From Ekhidna sp. (lineage in GTDB: Bacteria; Bacteroidota; Bacteroidia; Cytophagales; Cyclobacteriaceae): 5,556 bases of DNA. This document shows positions 1 through 5,556 of the stretch, piece by piece. The DNA lies in assembly GCA_028821635.1 (NCBI GenBank), contig JAPPDO010000127.1:1-5556 (forward strand), read 5' to 3'. The position numbers and the translations under genes were made by a program. Within the stretch, counting starts at the first letter, position 1; the number at the start of each line of letters is the position of its first letter. The notes under the pieces were generated by a model. That model was given only the letters and a program-made list of their open reading frames with translations, had not been told where the DNA came from and ran no database searches.

Positions 1-20
1 GATCTAACTTGAGGCTTAAA

Positions 21-437
21 ATGGCAAAGGTTGGCACAAGTATCCACGAAGCAAAACGATTACTTCAGGCAAGAAAGGTGGTGGGAATCCCTACGGAGAC
101 AGTCTATGGACTAGCCGGAAGTGCACTAAATGAAGAATCCATTCTTCAAATTTTTACCATTAAAAATAGACCTAAGTTTAATCCACTGATCGTGCACGTT
201 GATTCGTTTGAAAAAGTAGAGAATTTGACACACACAGTGCCGTATATTGCCAGATAAGTTCTGGCCGGGCCCTCTGACCCTGTTACTGGAGAAGGTGCCG
301 GACGTTCCCGACTTACTTACATCAGAACAAGATCAGGTAGCAGTGAGAATTCCGAATCATCCGCTTACCCTCTCACCTATGTCTTCTTTATCCCGAATAA
401 TCTTTGTACTCCTTCACCAAATAGCATATTTATTTCA
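21..437 (+). pseudogene. Broken Sua5/YrdC/TsaC-family gene (threonylcarbamoyl-AMP synthase), N-terminal part only
   Basis: Intact relatives make threonylcarbamoyl-AMP from threonine, bicarbonate and ATP for the t6A37 modification of ANN-decoding tRNAs in the cytoplasm. The start is taken as ATG 21, with GAGG at 11-14 six bases upstream; an in-frame TTG at 9 is a weaker alternative. The first segment carries family signatures: PTETVYGLAG, then IKNRP and NPLIVHV, the Lys/Arg nucleotide-binding region. The frame stops at TAA 255-257. The match resumes one frame over with KFWPGPLTLLLEK and VAVRIPNHPLTL (about 256-372). It shifts back to the original frame for a degraded version of the APSAN block (LCTPSPNS, 402-425) and ends at TAG 447-449. 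About 139 codons remain of a domain that is usually near 180-200 residues. The gap before KFWPGP is a few residues shorter than usual, so the first lesion looks like a small deletion. One frameshift could be a sequencing error; two plus a missing C-terminus are better explained as decay. Confidence 0.82.
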
Positions 438-468
438 AGGGTGTTTTAGTTTTGTAAGACTTTTTTGA

Positions 469-498
469 TTTGTCATTTCTACTAATCTTTTAATTTAT
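469..498 (+). promoter_or_regulatory. Weak candidate Bacteroidota-type promoter for the thr operon
   Basis: TTTG at 469-472 is followed after 18 bases by TAATTTAT at 491-498. The known Bacteroidota sigma consensus is TTTG near -33 and TAnnTTTG near -7, so the -33 element matches fully and the -7 element only partly (TA and the first two T's). The position, about 100 bases ahead of thrA and past the end of the pseudogene, would suit the operon. In such AT-rich DNA a match of this quality can arise by chance. A rival -7-like element, TATTTTTTG at 569-577, has one extra spacer base and no TTTG at the right distance upstream. Confidence 0.2.
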
Positions 499-558
499 TG
501 AATTAGTTGCAGGTCAGCCTTGAATTAATAAGGGATAACATCTTTATTAATACAGTCA

Positions 559-580
559 ATGCAACTTATATTTTTTGCAT
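559..580 (+). repeat. Small inverted repeat in the thrA leader
   Basis: ATGCAA at 559-564 and TTGCAT at 575-580 are perfect reverse complements separated by 10 AT-rich bases. As RNA this would be a weak six-pair hairpin ending 19 bases before the thrA start. As DNA it could be an operator. It has no U-tract directly after it, so it does not look like an intrinsic terminator. The function is unknown and the pairing may be accidental. Confidence 0.2.
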
Positions 581-602
581 GCTTTCTATGACTAGAATAT
601 GA
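579..602 (+). promoter_or_regulatory. Possible 7-codon upstream ORF overlapping the thrA start
   Basis: ATG at 579 opens a short frame encoding MLSMTRI and ending at TGA 600-602. That stop overlaps the thrA ATG (599-601) in an ATGA quartet. It contains one Thr (ACT) and one Ile (ATA) codon, the amino acids sensed by the enteric thr attenuator. However, it lacks the run of such codons and the alternative hairpins of a classical attenuator. If translated, it could couple ribosomes into thrA, much as thrB couples into thrC. The frame is short enough to be chance. Confidence 0.18.
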
Positions 603-3028
603 AAATACTAAAATTTGGAGGAACCTCCCTGGTCGATGCAGGGGCTTTTCAAAGCGTTAAAAACATTATTAAATCAAATAATTCGACAGTGGGAGTGGTC
701 GTCTCCGCATCAGGCAATACGACGGATCAATTACAGGAGATTGCCTCAAAAGCAGAAAAAGGAGATAAAGACTACAAAGAAATGATTGATGATTTACATA
801 AGGTGCATGAAAATCTTTGCAGTGATTTGGCAGTGCAGGATCATTGCAGAGAGATCGTTAGTATCTTCATCCAGATCAGGAGAGTGTGCGAAGGTGTCTT
901 CCTACTAAAAGAACTCACCAAAAGAAGCCTTGATTTTATTTTGGGGTCCGGCGAGCTTATCTCTTCATTAATCATGACATCTTTTCTTCAAAAAGAAGGA
1001 CTTAATGCCAAACGATTTGATTCAAGAAAACTCATCGTAACCGATGCTGACTTCGGTGGTGCATGTGTGAATTTTGATTTAACAAATAAGCGAATCAACC
1101 AATCCAAAACAGAATTTGCTGATGTAAATGTATTTCCCGGATTTGTCGCCGCAACGGAGAGTGGAGAAATGACTACCTTGGGAAGGGGAGGCTCTGACTT
1201 CACTGCCTCCATCCTTGCGGCTGCTTTAAACGCACGTTCCCTAGAGATTTGGACAGATGTTGATGGTATTATGACCGCAGACCCTCAAAGGGTAAGACGG
1301 TCAAACACGTTAGATCAAATTTCTTATGATGAGGCATTAGAATTATCTTACTTTGGAGCTAAAGTTATCCATGTACAAAGCATTGCACCTGTTTTTAAAA
1401 AAGGAATACAAGTCTATGTCAAGAATACATTTAATCCCGAAGAGAGAGGGACACTCATCTCTGACGGGCCGTCAGACGGCCAGTTAATTAAAGGGATTTC
1501 AAGCATTGATAAGGTGGTGATTATGTCTTTGAGTGGTGGTAATTTGAAGTATAGGATGGATTTTTTCCCCAGAGTTTTCAAATCATTAGCTGAAAATCAA
1601 ATTGTTCCGATTTTTATGACCCATAGCAATGCGGCGCAGACCATTACGCTGGGATTTAAAGTTGATGACGCAGAAAATGCCTATGAGAGGCTAAAAATAG
1701 AGTTTGATAATGACCAGGACAATGCGATTGTAAAACCTGAAATTATTGAAAAGGGATACTCATTATTGGCTTTAGTTGGCTCCAACATGAAAGACCAAAT
1801 TGGAGTAAGTGGTGCCATGTTTAATGTGTTAGGCAAGAATGGAATAAGTATTAAAGCTATTTCTCAGGGATCTTCAGAGCGAAATATTTCAGCAATCATT
1901 CTTCAAAGTGATCTTAATAAAGCATTGAATGTCTTGCACGAGAGCTTTTTCCTGTCTCACATGAAACGTGTTAATCTCTTCATCATTGGAACCGGAAATG
2001 TGGGGGCAACCTTTCTCAATCAACTAACCAAACAGTTTACTTTTCTAAAGCAGCAGCATCACCTAAACATCAAAGTCATAGGTGTTGCCAATTCCCGTAA
2101 AATGGCATTCGAGAAAGATGGAATCCCTCTTTCTAAATGGGAAAAGTATTTACAAGAAGGCAATACCTTTAAAAAAGATGCTTTTGTGCAAAAGATGATA
2201 GCCTTTAACTACAGAAGTTCCATCTTCATTGACATCACGGCCTCATCGGAAATTTCAGGATTATACACTCACATTTTGAAAGAGAGCATTTCAGTTGTTA
2301 GCCCGAACAAAATCGCAGCCACCGGGTCATACGAAGAATACCTCAACCTGAAACACACGGCCAGGAAATTCAAAAGCCAGTTCCTGATTGAAACAAATGT
2401 ATGCGCCGGTCTTCCAATACTTTCAACACTCAACGACCTTGTGAGAAGCGGGGATCATGTTATCAAATTGGAAGCCGTTTTATCCGGAACGCTTAACTTC
2501 CTCTTTAATGAATATAATGGCTCCAAACCTTTCGTATCGGTCATAAAAAAGGCAAAAGAATTGGGATATACTGAGCCTGACCCCCGACTGGATATTTCCG
2601 GTGAGGACGTGATGCGCAAACTTTTAATCTTGATTCGCGAGAGCGGATACACAATGGAAATGGAAGAGATAGCCATGGACTCCTTTTTGCCTGAATCTTG
2701 CGAGGGTAGTTCTGATTTGGATGACTTTTATGACAGAGTAGAAAAAGAGGAAGATTATTTTAAGTCAATTTACAAAAAAGCAACTGCAAACAAAGCACGG
2801 CTCAAGATAGTAGCTTCTTACAAAGACGGGAAAGGAGGTGTGTCTTTACAGGAGGTGCCCGCTTCGCATCCATTTTACAATCTGGAAGGCAAAGACAACA
2901 TCGTGCTTTTCTACACAAACAGATACAAAGAGCAGCCCTTGGAGATAAAGGGCGCAGGCGAAGGTGCAGAGGTCAAAGCATCCGGTGTATTTGCCGAGGT
3001 ATTACGTATCTCGCAATCTGATAACTAA
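599..3028 (+). CDS. thrA: Bifunctional aspartate kinase / homoserine dehydrogenase
   Basis: A cytoplasmic fusion enzyme catalysing steps 1 and 3 of the aspartate-to-threonine pathway: aspartate to aspartyl phosphate (ATP), and aspartate semialdehyde to homoserine (NAD(P)H). Its 809 aa is close to E. coli ThrA (820) and MetL (810). The kinase spans about residues 1-290, with KFGGTS (5-10), GSGE (116-119), GRGGSDFTA (195-203) and WTDVDGIMTADP (218-229). Two ACT subdomains follow (about 300-455). The second keeps the effector motif QGSSERN (423-429). The first has HSNAA (342-346) where the family has QxSSE, so kinase feedback may differ. The dehydrogenase begins with the Rossmann loop GTGNVG (464-469), then ETNVCAGLP (598-606, Cys where Gly is usual) and LGYTEPDPRLDISGEDVMRK (655-674). 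Within that block E659, D665, D670 and K674 align with yeast E208, D214, D219 and K223. The start is fixed by the canonical MKILKFGGTS; no Shine-Dalgarno is visible. It is the first gene of the thrABC operon. Confidence 0.98.
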   Translation: MKILKFGGTSLVDAGAFQSVKNIIKSNNSTVGVVVSASGNTTDQLQEIASKAEKGDKDYKEMIDDLHKVHENLCSDLAVQDHCREIVSIFIQIRRVCEGVFLLKELTKRSLDFILGSGELISSLIMTSFLQKEGLNAKRFDSRKLIVTDADFGGACVNFDLTNKRINQSKTEFADVNVFPGFVAATESGEMTTLGRGGSDFTASILAAALNARSLEIWTDVDGIMTADPQRVRRSNTLDQISYDEALELSYFGAKVIHVQSIAPVFKKGIQVYVKNTFNPEERGTLISDGPSDGQLIKGISSIDKVVIMSLSGGNLKYRMDFFPRVFKSLAENQIVPIFMTHSNAAQTITLGFKVDDAENAYERLKIEFDNDQDNAIVKPEIIEKGYSLLALVGSNMKDQIGVSGAMFNVLGKNGISIKAISQGSSERNISAIILQSDLNKALNVLHESFFLSHMKRVNLFIIGTGNVGATFLNQLTKQFTFLKQQHHLNIKVIGVANSRKMAFEKDGIPLSKWEKYLQEGNTFKKDAFVQKMIAFNYRSSIFIDITASSEISGLYTHILKESISVVSPNKIAATGSYEEYLNLKHTARKFKSQFLIETNVCAGLPILSTLNDLVRSGDHVIKLEAVLSGTLNFLFNEYNGSKPFVSVIKKAKELGYTEPDPRLDISGEDVMRKLLILIRESGYTMEMEEIAMDSFLPESCEGSSDLDDFYDRVEKEEDYFKSIYKKATANKARLKIVASYKDGKGGVSLQEVPASHPFYNLEGKDNIVLFYTNRYKEQPLEIKGAGEGAEVKASGVFAEVLRISQSDN

Positions 3029-3033
3029 CAGAG

Positions 3034-3957
3034 ATGGAAAGCGTAAAAATATATGCACCTGCCTCAGTTGCCAACGTCGGATGCGGCTACGATACGATGG
3101 GGTTTGCTATTGAGTCAGTAGGTGAGGAGTTAATTCTTTCCAAACGATCTGACTCTTTATTAGTGATTAAAGAAACAGTTGGCGCAGAACTTAGCAGCGA
3201 TCCGGAGCAGAACGTGGCCACCATAGCTATCAAAGCACTGTTGAGTGCTTTGACCACTGATCAGGGCTTTGATGTCAGCATCATTAAGCATTTTAAACCC
3301 GGAAGCGGGCTAGGCTCAAGTGCGAGTAGTGCGGCGGGGGCCGTTTTTGCAGCCAATGAACTGCTTAATACGCCTTTCTCAAAGGCTGAGCTGCTGCCTT
3401 TTGCATTGGAAGGGGAGGCTTTTGCATCTAAGTGCTATCATGCGGACAATGTGGCTCCTTCCCTGCTTGGGGGATTTCAGGTCATCAGGAAATACGAACC
3501 GCTTGACCTCTTTGAAGTGGAAGTATCACTGGACTTGGAGGTATTGATTGTCTTTCCTGATGTTCAGGTGAAGACCGCAGAATCAAAGAGATTATTATCA
3601 AAAGAAATCCCCATCCCCATGGCTCGCAATCAATGGGCTAATACAGCAGCATTAGTACAAGCATTGAACACAAATGATGTAGAACTTTTGAAAAAAGCAG
3701 TTGAAGATCATGTTGCTGAACCTGTGAGAAAGTCATTTATTCCTTTATATGATGATGTTAAAAGCATTGCTGAAAAGTCAGGGAGCGTTGGGTTCAACAT
3801 CTCCGGATCCGGCCCCAGCATGTTCTCCCTTTTTTTGGATGAGCTAGGACCAAAAAAGATGGTTTATGAAGTACAGTCACTTTATGAAAATTCAGGATTT
3901 AACTTCAAAATTTATCGGTCTAAAATAGATACGAAAGGCTGTAAAGTGATCGCATGA
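3034..3957 (+). CDS. thrB: Homoserine kinase (GHMP family)
   Basis: Phosphorylates L-homoserine to O-phospho-L-homoserine with ATP, supplying the substrate of ThrC, in the cytoplasm. At 307 aa it is the normal family length. The N-terminus has the GHMP signature APASVANVGCGYDTMGFA (residues 8-25). The glycine- and serine-rich ATP loop is PGSGLGSSASSA (89-100). The C-terminal GHMP motif is GSVGFNISGSGPSMFSL (250-266), and the end, SKIDTKGCKVIA, resembles other ThrB C-termini. The start ATG lies 5 bases after the thrA stop, with no clear Shine-Dalgarno, so translation is probably coupled to thrA. The stop TGA overlaps the thrC start by four bases. All key motifs are present and the gene appears intact. 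The adjacent thrA and thrC favour homoserine kinase over mevalonate or shikimate kinases of the same superfamily. Confidence 0.98.
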   Translation: MESVKIYAPASVANVGCGYDTMGFAIESVGEELILSKRSDSLLVIKETVGAELSSDPEQNVATIAIKALLSALTTDQGFDVSIIKHFKPGSGLGSSASSAAGAVFAANELLNTPFSKAELLPFALEGEAFASKCYHADNVAPSLLGGFQVIRKYEPLDLFEVEVSLDLEVLIVFPDVQVKTAESKRLLSKEIPIPMARNQWANTAALVQALNTNDVELLKKAVEDHVAEPVRKSFIPLYDDVKSIAEKSGSVGFNISGSGPSMFSLFLDELGPKKMVYEVQSLYENSGFNFKIYRSKIDTKGCKVIA

Positions 3958-5246
3958 ATTTTTTTAGTACCAATGATAGCGCAAACAGATCTTCTTTTCG
4001 GAAATCGGTAATTGAAAGTCTGCCCGACGACGGTGGTTTATACTTTCCTGAGATAATACCTTCCCTTGATTTAAACTTCCTTAGATCACTAACTAATAAA
4101 TCGCTGCATGAGATAGCATACCATGTTTTATCATTATTCAGCGAAGCTGACATTCCCCTCGAGAAATTGCAGTCCATTGTTCAGGATACGTTCATTTTTG
4201 ATATTCCTTTGGTCAGGGTAGAAGAAAATATCTACTGTCTGGAGCTTTTTCATGGTCCAACGATGGCATTCAAAGACGTAGGAGCTCGGTTCCTGGCACG
4301 GACACTCTCCTACTTTCAGGAAACGGAAGATAAGGAAATCACTATTTTAGTTGCTACCTCGGGAGATACAGGCGGAGCCGTAGCTTCAGGTTTTTTTAAC
4401 CAATCCGGAATTAATGTAGTGATACTGTATCCTTCGGGGAAAGTGACACCGATCCAAGAACGTCAAATGACGACTTTAGGAGGCAACATTAACGCATTGG
4501 AAGTAAATGGCGATTTTGACGACTGTCAGACCCTTGTGAAGCAAGCATTCCTTGATAAGAACCTCAATCAATATTTAAAGTTATCTTCTGCAAATTCCAT
4601 CAATATTGCAAGGTGGCTTCCGCAAGCTATCTATTATTATGTGCCTTTTATGTTGAGGGGGGCAGATGAGAAATTCGTGTTTAGTGTCCCATGCGGCAAC
4701 TATGGCAATATAACTTCCGGAATGCTTGCAAAGAAGATGGGATTACCTATCCATCGCTTTATTGCAGCATCCAATTCAAATGACGTGGTGCCGCGTTACT
4801 TTGAGAGTGGCATTTTTGATCCACATAAAACCATTCAGACAATATCCAATGCAATGGATGTGAGCAGACCTAGTAACTTCAAACGCTTAGCGACGCTCTA
4901 TGACCACAACCTCCAAAACATTTTAGCAGATACCTCCGGCTATCGTCTTGGTGATGAGGGAACCAGACGTGTAATGAAAACCTGTTATCATCAAAACAAA
5001 TACTTGATAGATCCGCACAGTTCAATCGCTTACGGGGCATTGTGCAAACGGCTGCAAAATGGAGAAGTGGGAGTCTTTTTGGGCACAGCCCACCACAGCA
5101 AATTCATGAATGTAATGCATGAAGTAACTGACCCAAATTTAGAATTGCCGGAAAAGGTTAAAAGGCTATTTGAAAAAGAAAGACGATCAGAAAAAATAGA
5201 AAATAGCTACGAAGAGTTGAAGGCATATTTGATTGATTGTTACTAA
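3954..5246 (+). CDS. thrC: Threonine synthase (PLP-dependent)
   Basis: Converts O-phosphohomoserine to L-threonine and phosphate, the last pathway step, using pyridoxal phosphate in the cytoplasm. Its 430 aa compares with 428 in E. coli ThrC. Residues 1-80 form the N-terminal threonine-synthase domain (SFRKSVIESLPDDGGLYFPE). HGPTMAFKDVGARF contains the Schiff-base lysine K107, the same number as in E. coli. It is followed by ATSGDTGGAVASGF (from 134), SSANSINIARWLPQ (from 211), the phosphate-binding loop PCGNYGNITSG (246-256), SNSNDVVPRYF, and ISNAMDVSRPSNF. Two positions depart from the forms I recall as usual: PCGNY where PSGNF is common, and TAHHSKF (378-384) where TAHPAKF is common. Neither removes a catalytic residue. 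The start ATG sits inside the thrB stop (ATGA, 3954-3957), indicating translational coupling. It is the last gene of the operon; the next gene is convergent. Confidence 0.98.
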   Translation: MNFFSTNDSANRSSFRKSVIESLPDDGGLYFPEIIPSLDLNFLRSLTNKSLHEIAYHVLSLFSEADIPLEKLQSIVQDTFIFDIPLVRVEENIYCLELFHGPTMAFKDVGARFLARTLSYFQETEDKEITILVATSGDTGGAVASGFFNQSGINVVILYPSGKVTPIQERQMTTLGGNINALEVNGDFDDCQTLVKQAFLDKNLNQYLKLSSANSINIARWLPQAIYYYVPFMLRGADEKFVFSVPCGNYGNITSGMLAKKMGLPIHRFIAASNSNDVVPRYFESGIFDPHKTIQTISNAMDVSRPSNFKRLATLYDHNLQNILADTSGYRLGDEGTRRVMKTCYHQNKYLIDPHSSIAYGALCKRLQNGEVGVFLGTAHHSKFMNVMHEVTDPNLELPEKVKRLFEKERRSEKIENSYEELKAYLIDCY

Positions 5247-5344
5247 TGGGTGAAAAAAATTTAATCACAAATGGTGTCGCTAAAATGCAGCAAATTTGCA
5301 ATAAAAAGTAATGCACACAAAAATCTTTTACACTTCCTTCCCCG
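5247..5344. other. Convergent spacer between thrC and the T9SS cargo gene
   Basis: This 98-bp AT-rich stretch separates the ends of two convergent genes, so a bidirectional terminator would be expected here. The best candidates are weak: the 10-base palindrome GCAAATTTGC at 5290-5299 with TGCA arms (5286-5289 and 5297-5300) and ATAAAAAG after it, and GTGA at 5250-5253 pairing with TCAC at 5265-5268 across an A/T-rich loop. Neither makes a stable GC-rich stem followed by a U-tract. I see no RNA gene or coding frame. Termination may be Rho-dependent or rely on these weak structures. Confidence 0.4.
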
Positions 5345-5556
5345 CTACTCCCTCACAAACTTCAACAAACGCCCGTCCGGCAACTGTACCAAATAAAGTC
5401 CGCCCCGCAGGGAGGTGATGTCTACCCTTGTGTTGGTGGTGCCTTCCAGTAACGGCTTGCCGCTTAAACTCAGAATCTTGAATGTCCCTCCGACGGGAGA
5501 GCGCACCTCCAAATGGCGGCCCGAAGGGTTAGGAAAGATGACCGCCTCTGCCGCAT
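5345..5556 (-). CDS. C-terminal end of a T9SS-exported protein (type A sorting domain), partial
   Basis: On the minus strand an open frame enters from the right edge and ends at TAG (plus-strand 5347-5345). It gives 69 residues with no start inside the window. The piece matches the Por secretion-system C-terminal sorting domain (type A): VIFPNPSGRHLEV at its residues 5-17 corresponds to the family's YPNP block. TFKILSLSGKPL (24-35) is the 'v.i.dlsGk.v' strand, and RVDITSLRGGLYLVQL (43-58) is the 'idls.L..GvYlv.l' block. It closes with DGRLLKFVRE, like the family's K-F-V-K tail. Such domains direct a protein through the type IX system across the outer membrane and are cleaved off. The passenger domain lies outside the window, so its function is unknown. 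GC is about 58% over 5371-5556 by hand count, well above the operon. Confidence 0.87.
   Translation of the reverse strand, partial: AAEAVIFPNPSGRHLEVRSPVGGTFKILSLSGKPLLEGTTNTRVDITSLRGGLYLVQLPDGRLLKFVRE

Noticed and set aside
247..468. Open frame of 73 codons starting at ATG 247
   Set aside because: Its first 40 or so codons are the middle of the Sua5/YrdC domain continuing from the upstream frame, so it is part of the pseudogene. The rest has no recognisable similarity.
438..598. Riboswitch or classical threonine attenuator upstream of thrA
   Set aside because: I found no run of Thr/Ile codons, no pair of competing stable hairpins, no U-tract terminator and no riboswitch core I recognise in this AT-rich leader.
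988..1212. Minus-strand open frame inside thrA
   Set aside because: It lies wholly opposite the well-supported kinase domain (over the GRGGSD region) and resembles no family; it is a shadow of thrA.
2455..2676. Minus-strand open frame inside the HSD domain of thrA
   Set aside because: It is antisense to the catalytic block and has no recognisable motif or start context; shadow frame.
3320..3547. Plus-strand alternative frame inside thrB
   Set aside because: It overlaps the GHMP ATP-loop coding region in another frame and its translation is rich in Arg, Leu and Trp without family motifs; shadow frame.
3920..4177. Minus-strand open frame across the thrB/thrC junction
   Set aside because: It is antisense to two intact genes with clear motifs and has no similarity I recognise.
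5286..5300. Palindrome downstream of thrC as an intrinsic terminator
   Set aside because: The stem is only 3-4 pairs and AT-rich, and the following tract is A-rich with no run of T on the plus strand. It is too weak to call.
5404..5528. Short GC-rich inverted repeats in the T9SS tail (CCCGCAGGG 5404-5412, TCCCTCCGACGGGA 5485-5498, CCCGAAGGG 5520-5528)
   Set aside because: The stems are only 3-4 bp inside a GC-rich coding segment, where they encode Gly/Pro/Ser-rich turns. They do not share a common unit, so they are not treated as a repeat family.

Overview
The window holds a complete, compact threonine biosynthesis operon (thrA-thrB-thrC, nt 599-5246, plus strand). It is flanked upstream by a decayed tRNA-modification gene and downstream by the C-terminal end of a convergent secreted-protein gene. 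Three things point to Bacteroidota: the partial protein at the right edge ends in a type IX secretion (T9SS) sorting domain, the fused aspartate kinase/homoserine dehydrogenase is followed directly by thrB and thrC, and the operon genes lack Shine-Dalgarno sequences and lie behind an AT-rich upstream region. I cannot place it below phylum.

Layout. Nt 21-437 is a pseudogene of the Sua5/YrdC/TsaC family (threonylcarbamoyl-AMP synthase). It has an intact N-terminal half, a frameshift with a stop at 255-257, a second frameshift around 373-401, and no C-terminal part. Nt 438-598 is an AT-rich leader with a weak Bacteroidota-type promoter candidate, a small inverted repeat and a 7-codon micro-ORF whose stop overlaps the thrA start. 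Nt 599-3028 is thrA (809 aa). After 5 bp comes thrB (3034-3957, 307 aa), which overlaps thrC (3954-5246, 430 aa) by the ATGA quartet. Nt 5247-5344 is a short convergent spacer with no convincing terminator. Nt 5345-5556 on the minus strand is the 69-residue end of a T9SS cargo protein that continues beyond the window and is clearly richer in GC.

How the genes work together. ThrA phosphorylates aspartate and later reduces aspartate semialdehyde to homoserine. ThrB phosphorylates homoserine, and ThrC converts O-phosphohomoserine to threonine. The aspartate-semialdehyde dehydrogenase step is not encoded here. The spacing implies one transcript with coupled translation.

I found no novel multi-gene system. 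The points most worth checking are the degenerate first ACT (effector) subdomain of ThrA, which suggests altered threonine feedback on the kinase, the multiply broken Sua5-like gene, and the composition break at the T9SS gene.
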